Assembly: GCA_026129865.1 (NCBI GenBank)
Contig: JAHCHG010000004.1
Location: 310,001 to 374,000, forward strand
Length of the DNA: 64,000 nucleotides
Reading direction: 5' to 3'
From: Pyrinomonadaceae bacterium
GTDB lineage: Bacteria > Acidobacteriota > Blastocatellia > Pyrinomonadales > Pyrinomonadaceae
The translations under genes and the position numbers were made by a program. The notes below the pieces were generated by a model, which was not told the DNA's origin, ran no database searches, and was given only the letters and a program-made list of their open reading frames with translations. Below, in pieces: positions 35,895 to 45,322 of the stretch; within the stretch, counting starts at the first letter, position 1; the number at the start of each line of letters is the position of its first letter.

Positions 35895-36302
35895 CCTTGC
35901 AGCAAAATCCGATCTATAAGCCGAATTTTGTACTTTGAAAAACAAAGCGGTAATCATTCATCTAGGCGATTCGTTGCCGAACCGCTCGAGCGACCTACCC
36001 GAATGCGTTTTTCGGATCGCTCCGAAAATAAAAGAGCGGGCAGCCCTTGTTTGAAACACATTCCTATTTGGTCTTGCACCGCGAGGAGTTTACCCAGCCG
36101 CGATTGTTACCAACCGCGCCGGTGCGCTCTTACCGCACCATTTCACCCATCACCCTGTTAGAGGCTGGTCTGTTTTCTGTTGCACTTGTCGTCGCTTAAT
36201 TAAATTAAACTCCCGGACGTTATCCGGCTCGCTGCCCTTCGGTGTTCGGACTTTCCTCTTCAAAAGTATGAAGCGATTACCCAATAGAATTCTGATGCAA
36301 GG
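35895..36302 (-). ncRNA. rnpB: RNase P RNA (class A)
   Basis: Minus strand. The universally conserved GAGGAAAGTCCG lies near 36249-36261 and the 3' landmark ACAAAATTCGGCTTATAGATC near 35910-35930. The P1 stem can be traced: CCTTGCA at the 5' end (36296-36302) pairs with TGCAAGG at the 3' end (35895-35901), and the next bases CAGAATTC pair with GGATTTTG. Length about 408, as expected for a bacterial class A RNA. It processes the 5' ends of tRNAs. The RnpA protein gene is not in the window. Confidence 0.93.
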
Positions 36303-36378
36303 CAGGCATATTTTAGCAAAGAATGTTCAACAATTACAATTTAGTTTTACATTTTCCGCCGCCAAAATTCGACCAAAT

Positions 36379-37455
36379 TCAATCGATTATCTCGATCGTA
36401 TCTCCGGCGTCGAGAATCGGGTCAGGGACCTTTCCATTCTTGATGGCGTCGAGGTCAAAACTTTCCGATTCAAGCAGCCCTTCGGAGTTTTTTCGGCGAA
36501 TAATGATTTCTCTTACTTTCGGCTTTTTCAAACCGCCTGAAGCCAAAATCGCCTGCGTCAGAGTCATTCCGGGATAAAAATCCTTTTGACCGACGCTCGC
36601 AATGTTCCCTCCGATGTAAAAGAACTGCGGAACTTCAATTGTTACTTTAGGTTTTTCGCGCCGAACAAATTCAACAATATCTCCCGGAAAGATCAAAACC
36701 TTTTCGTCGTTCTCAAAGTTTAGATCGTAAGATTCGGCAGCCGAATTTGCCCGGCGAATTACGACGCTGTCGGCATCCTGCCGCACGATTGCTTCCGCCC
36801 GGATGACAAATAGCGGAACTGCCTCGCGCTGAAGAAATTTTTCTCCGGGCTTTTCAACCAAGCCGAGAACCGAGATCGTATGACTCGAATGTTCGCGGAC
36901 ACGCACGACAAACTGCGGATCTTCAAAAACCTTTACGAAACCGACGAGTTTTTCTTCGATCTCGTCGGTCGTTAAACCTTTGACGAAAACCGTTTCCGAC
37001 GCGAGCGGATAATCTATCGTTCCGTCATTAAGAACCGTAAAATATGTCGTACTTCCGGAAGGCGCACCTTGGAGACTGATAAATAAGATGTCGCCTATCC
37101 CGACCTTATAAATTTCAGTCGGCGGCATATTTGCCATAGATGCCCGATCGGCGATGACAACGTTTTTTTCCCCGACCGTCGGTTTTTCCGGCTCGGCAGC
37201 ATCGCCCGATAATTTAGCTTCGGAACGCGCCGGCTGGGAATTTTCTAAATTTCTAGCCGTTTCCACACGCGCCGGAGATTCGCCGGATGTCGAACTTTCC
37301 GGAGCGACGCTCGACCGCGTTTTCGGGTTCTGCGAATAACGGAAATTTACAACTTTTGGCGTCGCGTCGGGAGTTTGTGCGTCTAATTTTACAAATGGCG
37401 CAGCAAACAGTACTGCAAAAGCGGCGCAAAATGTAATGCTTAGTTTTCTGACCAT
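36379..37455 (-). CDS. Second polysaccharide export protein (Wza-like, SLBB)
   Basis: A 358-residue exported protein: signal peptide (LSITFCAAFAVLFAAPFVKLDA), a low-complexity linker rich in Ser, Ala and Glu, then YKVGIGDILFISL (Poly_export start, about 116-128), VLGLVEKPGEKF and FYIGGNIASVGQKDFYPG (SLBB elements). It has the same architecture as the protein at 26398 but no kinase, flippase or glycosyltransferase partner beside it. It may serve another export system or be an orphan. It lies between rnpB and ptsI. Confidence 0.85.
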   Translation of the reverse strand: MVRKLSITFCAAFAVLFAAPFVKLDAQTPDATPKVVNFRYSQNPKTRSSVAPESSTSGESPARVETARNLENSQPARSEAKLSGDAAEPEKPTVGEKNVVIADRASMANMPPTEIYKVGIGDILFISLQGAPSGSTTYFTVLNDGTIDYPLASETVFVKGLTTDEIEEKLVGFVKVFEDPQFVVRVREHSSHTISVLGLVEKPGEKFLQREAVPLFVIRAEAIVRQDADSVVIRRANSAAESYDLNFENDEKVLIFPGDIVEFVRREKPKVTIEVPQFFYIGGNIASVGQKDFYPGMTLTQAILASGGLKKPKVREIIIRRKNSEGLLESESFDLDAIKNGKVPDPILDAGDTIEIID

Positions 37456-37565
37456 TTTAAAAACGAGGCTGCAAAAAAATAAAATTTGGAATAACCGGAC
37501 GTCGTTTTACCGCGCCGTTCTAATTATAGTACTAACATCGCATGATTTTTAATTATTTTATCTCG

Positions 37566-39371
37566 CTACCGTGAATTCAGCAGCTGAGCGTCGAACAAAT
37601 GCGACCATTTGTCGATAAAACTCTTTCGAATAAAATCTTCGATCTCCGCACTGGTCGAAAAAGTTTTTATCTCATTCGCTATCTCGCGCGCTTCTTCGTA
37701 TGCAATTCCGACAATAGTATTCCGCACGCGCATTATCGAATTAATGTTCATGCTGAGTTCGACCGCGCCGAGACCGATAAGGATCGGTGCGTAAAAAGGC
37801 GAGCCGCCCATTTCGCCGCATACGATCAACGGGATATTTGCGTTTTCTGCAGCACCGATCACTCTTTCGATCGACCGCAAAACTGCAGGGTGAAGTGTTT
37901 TAAACCAATCTGCAACCGACTCATTATCCCGGTCAACGGCAAGCAGATATTGAACGAGATCGTTGGTTCCGAGATTCAAGAAATCGACTTCGGCAGCGAT
38001 CTCTTCAACGGTCATAACGGCTGCCGGTAGTTCGATCATCGCACCTATTTTTGGATCTCCGACACGAATTCCCTTCTTTCCTAACGATCTTTTTTCCGAA
38101 TCAATTATCTTTTTAACTTCGCGAATCTCCAACAGATCGGAGATCATCGGCAGAACGATGTCGATACTATGATCCGAAGACGCCTGCAGTATCGCGCGAA
38201 TCTGTGCGCGAAACTCGGCTTCATGCGAAAGTCCCAGTCGAATTCCGCGAAGCCCGAGCGCTGGATTCTTCTCCTTTTCCGAAGTTTCTTCCGCCAGCTG
38301 ATCGACGCTTATGTCAAATGTCCTGATTCGGACCCCATCTTCGCCAACCAGTTCTCCGATCGCACGATATGCTTCGACCTGCTCGGCTTCGCCGGGAAAG
38401 CCGCGGTACTGGTTGAACAAGAACTCCGAACGGTAAAGCCCGATCCCCTTTGCACCAAGCTTTTTCGCTCGCCCGTAGATCGAGTGCAGATCCAGATTTG
38501 CCCGAATTATTATCTCTCGTCCATCAAGAGTTTTAGGATTTCCGGAAACCGCTTTTATAGGCACATGTCTGACTTTTTTAAATTGCTTCGCAGCTTCTTT
38601 GTATTTTCTTAAAGTTTCGTCTTCCGGATTTAGGATCACCAATCCGTTGTACCCGTCGACGATAACGTTGTCGCCGGTTCGAGCTTGCCGTAAAATATTT
38701 TTCGTACCGGTAACAGCTGGCAGATTCAGTTCTCTAGCAAGAATAAATGTATGCGAAGTCCATCCGCCGTTCTCTGAGACTATTGCCTTCGGCATATTTT
38801 CGTTAAGCTCGATCAATGTCGAAGGCTTTACTTCGCGGGCAACGATTACCGAATTTTTCTTAAGGTGGATCGAAGGTTTTCCACCGCCGCCGAGTGCATT
38901 GAGCAGCCGGTCCGAAATATCCTGAATATCGATATACCGATCGCGTAGGTGCTCGTCAGAGATCGATTTATATGTCGATATATATTCATCGAGAACGATC
39001 TTGACCGCCCATTCGGCATTTACCTTTTGGTCGCGAATCTTGGATTCTACCTTTCCGATCAGCGATTTATCTTCGAGGATCAGTAAATGAACATCGAAAA
39101 TGCTCGCAGATTTTCCGTTTCCGAGCTCCAGATTTGAACGTTCGATCGCTTTGATCTGTTTTTTTGTTAGCCGAATGGCTGCTGAAAGGCGCCGCAGTTC
39201 ACGATCGATCTGCGAATCGGCGAGATTTAACCGGTAAAATTGTCGGGTCTGCCCGTGCAGACAAACGACCTTTCCGATCGCAACTCCCCGCGAGACAGCC
39301 CGCGAGGAAAGCCGTATCTCACCATTTTTTTCTGAAGAGCCAGGTGTGTGCTTATTATCAAAAACTATCAT
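37566..39371 (-). CDS. ptsI: Phosphoenolpyruvate-protein phosphotransferase (PTS enzyme I)
   Basis: A 601-residue enzyme I. The active-site histidine is in ENGGWTSHTFILAREL (about residue 190), NPALGLRGIRLGL and LNLGTNDLVQYLLAVDRDN (about 455) are PEP-domain signatures, HPAVLRSIE and VCGEMGGSPF (Cys near 505) complete the PEP site. The RTxDxGGDK motif reads RTFDISVDQ here, losing two glycines and the lysine. Enzyme I passes phosphate from PEP to HPr; no HPr or EII gene is near, so a regulatory rather than sugar-transport role is possible. ATG 39371 is used; the TTG at 39380 is an alternative. Confidence 0.88.
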   Translation of the reverse strand: MIVFDNKHTPGSSEKNGEIRLSSRAVSRGVAIGKVVCLHGQTRQFYRLNLADSQIDRELRRLSAAIRLTKKQIKAIERSNLELGNGKSASIFDVHLLILEDKSLIGKVESKIRDQKVNAEWAVKIVLDEYISTYKSISDEHLRDRYIDIQDISDRLLNALGGGGKPSIHLKKNSVIVAREVKPSTLIELNENMPKAIVSENGGWTSHTFILARELNLPAVTGTKNILRQARTGDNVIVDGYNGLVILNPEDETLRKYKEAAKQFKKVRHVPIKAVSGNPKTLDGREIIIRANLDLHSIYGRAKKLGAKGIGLYRSEFLFNQYRGFPGEAEQVEAYRAIGELVGEDGVRIRTFDISVDQLAEETSEKEKNPALGLRGIRLGLSHEAEFRAQIRAILQASSDHSIDIVLPMISDLLEIREVKKIIDSEKRSLGKKGIRVGDPKIGAMIELPAAVMTVEEIAAEVDFLNLGTNDLVQYLLAVDRDNESVADWFKTLHPAVLRSIERVIGAAENANIPLIVCGEMGGSPFYAPILIGLGAVELSMNINSIMRVRNTIVGIAYEEAREIANEIKTFSTSAEIEDFIRKSFIDKWSHLFDAQLLNSR

Positions 39372-39417
39372 CAGATCCAACTTGCTGAACTGAAAAAGAG
39401 TGAGTGTAAAACAAGAA

Positions 39418-40296
39418 TCAATTACCTAAATTGAGATTGAAGCCTCCGCCGCTGCCGCCTTGCGTCGGAAAGAACGGTTTCAGCAATCCGGCAAAGGCGC
39501 GAAGATTTCTCGTTTGTATCAATAATTCTCCCGGTCCCGAAAATTCGGCTACCATTCCTTCGCCGCTCAAAAAGCTGCGGAAAAACCCGCTTTTCGCGGC
39601 TTTTCGCAAATTGTATTGCATATGACCTTCCCAGGCAACAAGGTGTCCGGTGTCGACAACATATCTTTCGCCCGGTGCCAATGTCCGACGGTGAATAGCA
39701 CCAAATGACGAGATCAGCAGCAGACCGCTGCCCGAAACTTCAAGTAAAAACAAGCCTTCGCCGCCGATCCAGGACTTTGCACCGCCAAATTTCGTGTCGA
39801 CCGTCAAACTAACATCGCCAGCCAGATACGAACTGGATTGAACAAAGAATGTCTGATTGGTCATTTCGATTCCGACGACATCGCCCGGAGCTCCGGGAGC
39901 AAACGTTACATCGCCCGGTCCGCCTTTTGCGGTAAAGGTAGATACGAATGCAGATTCGCCGCCGACCGCACGCTTAAGCGCGCCAAAAACGCCGCCTTTC
40001 AATTCGGAATGAAGATCGACATTAGCGGACATTGAAACCATCGCGCCGGCTTCTGCCGAAATTGAGCTTTCCGCTTGCAGATTAACGATCGCAAGAGCAA
40101 AAGATCCGGCATGTTTAATTTCCCAGGTGTAACCTCGCCCCGCGCCTTTTCCGTCCGAATCAAAGCGAAATGAACCCGCTTGGGGATCTACGGGTGCAGT
40201 TTGTTGAGCCGGCGTTTGCGCCGTCATTTGAAAACCGCAGGAACCGCAGAACTTTGCATTGGGCAAAAGGGCGGCACTGCATTGCGGACAATTCAT
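39418..40296 (-). CDS. AIM24-family protein with N-terminal zinc ribbon
   Basis: A 292-residue protein. Residues 3-20 form a zinc ribbon (CPQC ... CGSC). After a Gln/Pro/Ala-rich linker, the AIM24 domain begins near residue 55 (TWEIKHAGSFALAIVNL) and shows the usual glycine-rich beta pattern ending in GPGELLIQTRNLRAFAGLL. AIM24/TIGR00266 proteins have a beta-helix or trimeric fold of unknown bacterial role. It overlaps the upstream LOG-like gene by 4 bases. No signal peptide, so probably cytoplasmic. Confidence 0.85.
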   Translation of the reverse strand: MNCPQCSAALLPNAKFCGSCGFQMTAQTPAQQTAPVDPQAGSFRFDSDGKGAGRGYTWEIKHAGSFALAIVNLQAESSISAEAGAMVSMSANVDLHSELKGGVFGALKRAVGGESAFVSTFTAKGGPGDVTFAPGAPGDVVGIEMTNQTFFVQSSSYLAGDVSLTVDTKFGGAKSWIGGEGLFLLEVSGSGLLLISSFGAIHRRTLAPGERYVVDTGHLVAWEGHMQYNLRKAAKSGFFRSFLSGEGMVAEFSGPGELLIQTRNLRAFAGLLKPFFPTQGGSGGGFNLNLGN

Positions 40297-40847
40297 ACGA
40301 CAACTCCTTCCGACTTTTTCTTAATAATATCGACAGCTTCTTGAGCTGAAGCTGCAAAATCTAACAGCGAAAGATCGGCTTTGTTGACCTCAAGGTTCTT
40401 TTCCCAGGCATCGACAACTTCCTTCCAGCAATTTCCGAGCAGGACAAGCGGTCGCCGCGATAACACGCCCGTTTGCAGTTTGTTCCAAACGAGAGAGATC
40501 TCCGTCACCGTTCCCATTCCGCCGCGAAGTGCGATGAAACCGACCGAACGTGTGATCAGATTTTGCAAACGGTCGTAAAAATGATCCGTTGCGACTTTAT
40601 CGGTCAAATATCGATTCGGTTCGCTCTTAAATTGATTCATCACAATACCGAAAACACGTCCGCCTCTTTCGCGCGCGCCGCGCGATGCGGCTTCCATTAC
40701 GCCGAGATAGCCGCCGGTGCAGATCGTAAATCCGGATTCTGCCAAAATGGCGCCAACCTCTTTAGCCTGGCGGTATTCGTCGGAATTTTCTCCGAAGCGA
40801 GAACCTCCAAAAATTGTTACGATTTTGTCTGTTGAAGTGTCGATCAC
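40293..40847 (-). CDS. LOG-like protein (TIGR00725/TIGR00730 type)
   Basis: A 184-residue Rossmann-fold protein of the 'lysine decarboxylase-like' or LOG group: IFGGSRFGENSDEY at the start, TICTGGYLGVMEAASRGARERGG in the middle, and ALRGGMGTVTEI, which corresponds to the PGGxGTxxE motif but with Arg for Pro. LOG enzymes release cytokinin-type bases from nucleoside monophosphates; many bacterial relatives are nucleotide hydrolases of uncertain role. It starts with GTG and is coupled to the AIM24 gene. The exact activity is unknown. Confidence 0.78.
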   Translation of the reverse strand: MIDTSTDKIVTIFGGSRFGENSDEYRQAKEVGAILAESGFTICTGGYLGVMEAASRGARERGGRVFGIVMNQFKSEPNRYLTDKVATDHFYDRLQNLITRSVGFIALRGGMGTVTEISLVWNKLQTGVLSRRPLVLLGNCWKEVVDAWEKNLEVNKADLSLLDFAASAQEAVDIIKKKSEGVVV

Positions 40848-40903
40848 GATTTTTCTATTTCCCGGGAGAATGACTAGGATTTTATTATATACATGCGAGT
40901 AAA

Positions 40904-42271
40904 TTAGACAACCGGTTCTATCGATTCAGCCTCTTCCGGCGTAAGATTTCCGGCTTCGTGAATCGCCTTGGTCGTATCGGTTAAAAGGAGAACGATGCTG
41001 CCGGCAACAAAGAAAAATATCAATGCCAGAATAGCCTGTCTGAACGACCCGGTAATTCCGACGACGATCGTAAAAACAAGCTGTCCCAGCCACGATGTCC
41101 CTTTTTCGGAAATTTCATAAAGACCGAAGAACGATGACTCTCGTCCGCGCGGGATCATTTGCGAATAAAGTGAGCGCGAAAGCGCCTGCGCGCTGCCGAG
41201 AACTAAGCCGATGAAAAAGCCCATAATATAGGCTTGGACTTTATTGTTAAGAAATCCGTAAGCAAAGATCACGATCGCGCACCAGATCGCGAGCGAGATC
41301 AGTATTGTCCGCTTGGCTCCGATAACGCGGGCGATCCGCTCGAACCCGAGCGATCCGATCAATGCAGCAAATTGGGCAATGATAAAGATCATTACGAGAA
41401 AACTGCTGTCGTCGGAAATTTCCTGAGAAAGAAATGCCGACGATGAAAGTATCACCGTCTGAATTCCGTCGTTGTAAAGAAGATACGCGCCGAGGAACAT
41501 CATCGTGTACTTAAGTCCCTTCAGTTGTTTAAGCGTTACAAGAAGTTCGCTAAATCCGATGGTGATTATGTTTTTTCCATCGTCAATTGATTTTTCAGGC
41601 GCACGCGATTTGATCCTGTAGAAGGAAAAGACCGCAAAAATTCCCCACCAGAGCGAAGCTCCGAGGATAGAAAGCCGGACCGCCATACCGGTCGATAAAC
41701 CGAGTGCTTCGGCGTTATTTATCAAAAGAAGGTTGAGAACGAGCATGATAACGCCGCCGATGTACCCGGAAGCAAATCCATAGCTCGAAACCCGGTCGCG
41801 CCGGTCTTCCGTGGTTATATCGTTCAAAAACGCGTTATAAAAAACGTTTGCGGCGGCGAAACACATATTCGCAATCATCAAAGCTATAGCGCCGATCACA
41901 AATTTATCGCCGGTTATCAAGAACAGCGATGAACTCGCCAAAACTCCGGCGTAACAAAAAACTGCCATCAGTTTCTTTTTCAGATGTGTATAATCGGCGA
42001 TCGCGCCAAGTACCGGAAGAAAAAAGATCTGAAGAAAAACCGACAGCCCGAGACAAAACGACGGCAGCGATTCGGCAGTAACCGAACCGATCGGACCGAC
42101 GGTGAAAACGATGCCGCCTTTGCCAAGCTCGTCCTGCGCGAGCGAGATCAGATACGGCTGGATCAAAACTCCGATGACGGTGGTGTAAAAGGCGGAATTC
42201 GCCCAATCGTAAACCATCCAGCCGAAGATCTCTTTCTTGTCGTTTTTCGGGAACGATGTTTCGTTATTCAT
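40904..42271 (-). CDS. UMF1/Atg22-type major facilitator transporter
   Basis: A 455-residue membrane protein with about twelve segments. The N-terminus IFGWMVYDWANSAFYTTVIG is the diagnostic UMF1 motif, and LPVLGAIADYTHLKKK is the loop between the second and third segments of the major facilitator fold. Substrates of bacterial UMF1 proteins are not well established (the yeast relative Atg22 exports amino acids from the vacuole). It overlaps the upstream phosphatase-superfamily gene by 8 bases. Confidence 0.88.
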   Translation of the reverse strand: MNNETSFPKNDKKEIFGWMVYDWANSAFYTTVIGVLIQPYLISLAQDELGKGGIVFTVGPIGSVTAESLPSFCLGLSVFLQIFFLPVLGAIADYTHLKKKLMAVFCYAGVLASSSLFLITGDKFVIGAIALMIANMCFAAANVFYNAFLNDITTEDRRDRVSSYGFASGYIGGVIMLVLNLLLINNAEALGLSTGMAVRLSILGASLWWGIFAVFSFYRIKSRAPEKSIDDGKNIITIGFSELLVTLKQLKGLKYTMMFLGAYLLYNDGIQTVILSSSAFLSQEISDDSSFLVMIFIIAQFAALIGSLGFERIARVIGAKRTILISLAIWCAIVIFAYGFLNNKVQAYIMGFFIGLVLGSAQALSRSLYSQMIPRGRESSFFGLYEISEKGTSWLGQLVFTIVVGITGSFRQAILALIFFFVAGSIVLLLTDTTKAIHEAGNLTPEEAESIEPVV

Positions 42272-43148
42272 CTGCTAATAAACTGAGAACAGAAGGCGTA
42301 ATATCCGTAAGATCCTTTATTTTCTGTGCGATCTGATGTCGATTTCGTCCCCAAACAATGGTCGGTACATCATTCAATGTATGAGTTCGGATTGACAAAT
42401 CTTCTATGTTCCCATGGTCGCTTGTCAAGATAAATGTGGTTGTTGATAGATCGATCCGTGAAACTGTATCTCGAACAAACTCTGCAAGAATCGGAAGATG
42501 CGCGCGAGCCGCCGTGAAATCTTGAGCGTGCCCGATCTTGTCGGTAATAAAATGTTCGTAAAGAACGAATCTGTGATCTTCCGATAGCGAAGCAAGTGTT
42601 TTAGCTGCGTCCTGTGCGGTCAACAAAGGAATATCAAATCCGTTCTCGATCAGCCATCGATTGGTAAAATCATGAAACAAAGCCTTTTTGCCCAGAAGAT
42701 CGCTAAATCTTCGAAATTGAATGCCGGCTGCTTCGACAGCACAGGTTGTCGCGGATTTCCATCTCGGAGTTTCGCTAAAGAATTTCGGAGTGTAAGCGTT
42801 CGCAAAGATAGAGTCCTCAATTCCCTTTTGTTTGAGCTGAAGAAAAAGCGACTTTTCATTGATCAATCCGCGAAGCGCTTCGTTTGGAAAACCCTGCTTA
42901 TGTTTCCCTAAATACTTTGGCGCATTAACACCTGTCAAGATCGTAGTTTGACCCGACGCGCTTTGCGGTCGTCCATCAACCCCGAGGCGCGGATCTGTCC
43001 GCGCGACAACTCCATCAAACGGAAGATCGCTCGAAACGCCCCGAAAATGCGCGAGAGGTTCCGCGCCCGGCAGGTCAAAAAACGGATTCGATTGTTGATT
43101 TGTTCCGATCCCGAGACCGTCAATGAAGAAAAGGATCACAGAATTCAT
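42264..43148 (-). CDS. Alkaline phosphatase superfamily metalloenzyme (phosphoglycerate mutase-like)
   Basis: About 294 residues. ILFFIDGLGIG at the start supplies the first metal aspartate, SASGQTTILTG near residues 65-75 sits where this superfamily has its Ser/Thr nucleophile, and LTSDHGNIEDLS near 255 is the second metal motif also seen in cofactor-independent phosphoglycerate mutase. It is much shorter than that mutase (about 510), so the insert domain is reduced. Substrate unknown. ATG 43148 is preferred over ATG 43163 and TTG 43169. Confidence 0.72.
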   Translation of the reverse strand: MNSVILFFIDGLGIGTNQQSNPFFDLPGAEPLAHFRGVSSDLPFDGVVARTDPRLGVDGRPQSASGQTTILTGVNAPKYLGKHKQGFPNEALRGLINEKSLFLQLKQKGIEDSIFANAYTPKFFSETPRWKSATTCAVEAAGIQFRRFSDLLGKKALFHDFTNRWLIENGFDIPLLTAQDAAKTLASLSEDHRFVLYEHFITDKIGHAQDFTAARAHLPILAEFVRDTVSRIDLSTTTFILTSDHGNIEDLSIRTHTLNDVPTIVWGRNRHQIAQKIKDLTDITPSVLSLLADE

Positions 43149-43258
43149 TCGTTTAGTCCGCATTTTCAAAAACTGTAACAGACCGGTGTCAGATTTTACA
43201 TAATTCTAAAGTAGGAAAGTTATAGCATTTCCCCGTTTGAGTCAGCTGCGAATACTCA

Positions 43259-43287
43259 TTGACATCATCTTGAAAAGAGTTTAAATT
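43259..43287 (+). promoter_or_regulatory. Promoter of the first P-domain/VCBS gene
   Basis: TTGACA (43259-43264) and TAAATT (43282-43287), 17-base spacer, about 150 bases before the start codon. The second paralogue has TTGACT-N17-TAAATT in the same place, which supports both. Confidence 0.6.
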
Positions 43288-43437
43288 CATCACACTATTC
43301 GATTTAATGGTCATTCTTGGGTTTGATCATTCCGAGTTAAATTCTTTAATTTAGATTCTGAAATGTACGCCCGCTCCCTGAAGCGGATGTTTTTGCATTG
43401 TTTCGTTTTTGACCCAGTAGGAGGGATTTTTACCTTT

Positions 43438-45168
43438 ATGTTTAGAAATAAAATGAGAGAGTCGGCAAGATTGCTGTATTCCGTCTCGATTGTCAGTGTT
43501 TTCGCGCTTGCCCTTTGGTTCGGCGGCGGCATAAGTTCAACGTCAGCAAACAGCGAAAAGACTGCAAATGCAGTACCGGCAGCGACTTTTCCTGCAAACG
43601 CGGCAACGCTCGGTGCGATACCGGACAATGCTCCGGCATCGCCGCGAGACGTAACATTTACGGTGTCGGGAATTACCGGACATCCGAGCAATGTTGAGGT
43701 AAGCCATACATACGGTGGTCCGATCCATACATGGGCTGGGGATGTCAACGTTTGGCTGATTGCGCCGAACGGCAATTCTTTCGTTATTTATGGTCGAACC
43801 GGACAAACCGGAGCAAGTGCCGGGGATTCATCCGATCTTGCAGGACCTTATAACATGAAAGACTCGGCTTCAGGGACAAACTGGTGGACGGCTGCGAATA
43901 TCGCGACAGGTGCGGTTCCTATACCGGCAGGCGATTACAGAACGACCGAATCGGGACCGCAGCCGGTCATAACAACTTCTCCGGAAACGAATCTGACGGC
44001 GGCATTCAGCGGCGTTACAAATGCTAACGGAACGTGGACACTTCGTTTCACAGACAATGCCAGCGGAGATACCGGTGCCGTCAGTGCTGCCAGCTTGACC
44101 TTGGAAAGCGCGGGTTCTGCACCTGTGCGGAAAAAGAATGTCGACTTCGACGGCGACAGCAAGAGTGATTTCAGTATCGTTCGCGACGATTCTCCGGCAT
44201 TCGCCGGTTCGCAGCCCAGATTTGAATCAATCCGCGAAAAACTTCGGTTTCTTCACGATAATCCGACTGAAAACCTCGGCGGCGGACAGGGAAACACCGC
44301 TACCTGGTACATCCATAACAGTTCCGATAATACTGATACGGTCGCCGGATTCGGAGATCCGATCGCAGATTTCATCGTTCCTTCGGATTACGACGGCGAC
44401 GGAAAAGCCGATATCGCTGTTTGGAGACCCGGATCGCCGACAGTCGCGGCATTTTATATTTTCCAGAGCTCGACAAATACTTTGCGAACAGAAGCATTTG
44501 GACAGACGGGAGACGATCCCGCCATCACCGGTGATTATGACGGCGACGGCAGATCTGACATCGCCGTCTATCGCTGTCCGCCTCTTGGCGGCGGCGACGG
44601 GCAGTGCTACTTTTACTTCCGCGGATCGAACAATAATCCAAACGGAAATTTAACGGTAATTCCCTGGGGATATGGAGAACAATTCGACTTTTTCGTAAAT
44701 CCCGGTGATTTCGACGGCGACGGAAAATTCGATTTCTGTATTCAGCGCCAGCGTCCAAATGCGCCGACCGAAGGTCAATTTGCCCTTTTAAGATCTTCGG
44801 ATTTTGGAGTGGAGTTTATAGATTGGGGAAGAGCTACCGATTTGATCGTACCCGGCGATTACGACGGCGACGGCAAGTATGATTTTATGGTTTCGCGAAC
44901 AAACGTTTCGAATCAGCGCGAATACTACTTACTTGAGCGCGACGGCGGCGGTACGGGCGGTTCTCCGATCCATTGGGGAATCGGCGGCGATATTCGGACA
45001 CCGGGCGATTATGACGGCGACGGTAAAACGGATGTCGCGGTTTGGCGACCGAACATCGATCCCAATCAAAACTATTTCTATGTTCTCCTTTCGTCAGGAG
45101 GCGGTTTTACAAGCTTTGAGTACGGCGTAGGGTCCGACATTCCGACGGCTAGTTGGAATGTGCATTAA
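43438..45168 (+). CDS. Secreted P-domain / VCBS (FG-GAP-like) repeat protein, copy 1
   Basis: A 576-residue exported protein. The signal/anchor is SVSIVSVFALALWFGGGI. Residues about 50-215 are a proprotein-convertase P-domain-like region (FTVSGITG ... WAGDVNVWLIAPNG ... GTWTLRFTDNASGD). The rest has six Asp-rich calcium-type repeats of the form DYDGDGKxDIAVWRP spaced 50-60 residues, as in VCBS/FG-GAP beta-propellers. Probably a surface or secreted adhesion-type protein. The start ATG 43438 has AGGAGGG upstream and matches the start of the paralogue; the longer frame to 43363 is not needed. The C-terminus ends SWNVH. Confidence 0.8.
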   Translation: MFRNKMRESARLLYSVSIVSVFALALWFGGGISSTSANSEKTANAVPAATFPANAATLGAIPDNAPASPRDVTFTVSGITGHPSNVEVSHTYGGPIHTWAGDVNVWLIAPNGNSFVIYGRTGQTGASAGDSSDLAGPYNMKDSASGTNWWTAANIATGAVPIPAGDYRTTESGPQPVITTSPETNLTAAFSGVTNANGTWTLRFTDNASGDTGAVSAASLTLESAGSAPVRKKNVDFDGDSKSDFSIVRDDSPAFAGSQPRFESIREKLRFLHDNPTENLGGGQGNTATWYIHNSSDNTDTVAGFGDPIADFIVPSDYDGDGKADIAVWRPGSPTVAAFYIFQSSTNTLRTEAFGQTGDDPAITGDYDGDGRSDIAVYRCPPLGGGDGQCYFYFRGSNNNPNGNLTVIPWGYGEQFDFFVNPGDFDGDGKFDFCIQRQRPNAPTEGQFALLRSSDFGVEFIDWGRATDLIVPGDYDGDGKYDFMVSRTNVSNQREYYLLERDGGGTGGSPIHWGIGGDIRTPGDYDGDGKTDVAVWRPNIDPNQNYFYVLLSSGGGFTSFEYGVGSDIPTASWNVH

Positions 45169-45200
45169 GCAAGCCCTTTAACAAAAGACTGCAAAAGTCG

Positions 45201-45237
45201 AAAAGCGGATCGCATTTGATGTGGTCCGCTTTTTTTT
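45201..45237 (+). terminator. Intrinsic terminator after the first P-domain gene
   Basis: AAAAGCGGATC pairs with GGTCCGCTTTT (one G-T pair), 11-base loop, followed by a run of T to 45237. Confidence 0.85.
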
Positions 45238-45293
45238 AATGTTTTAACAATTTTTATTTTGAATGTTCACAAAAAATGGTTCGGACGAATTCG

Positions 45294-45322
45294 TTGACTT
45301 CTTGCCCGAAAAGTTGTAAATT
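45294..45322 (+). promoter_or_regulatory. Promoter of the second P-domain/VCBS gene
   Basis: TTGACT (45294-45299) and TAAATT (45317-45322), 17-base spacer. A leader of about 130 bases follows and ends with ACCCAAGAGGAGGG before the ATG, like ACCCAGTAGGAGGG in copy 1. Confidence 0.6.

Noticed and set aside
35889-36161. Plus-strand open frame of 90 codons
   Set aside because: Lies inside the RNase P RNA gene on the other strand and resembles no protein.
43311-43775. Antisense open frame mirrored at 45496-45795
   Set aside because: Both exist only because the sense DNA is duplicated; they overlap the P-domain coding frame and lack start signals.
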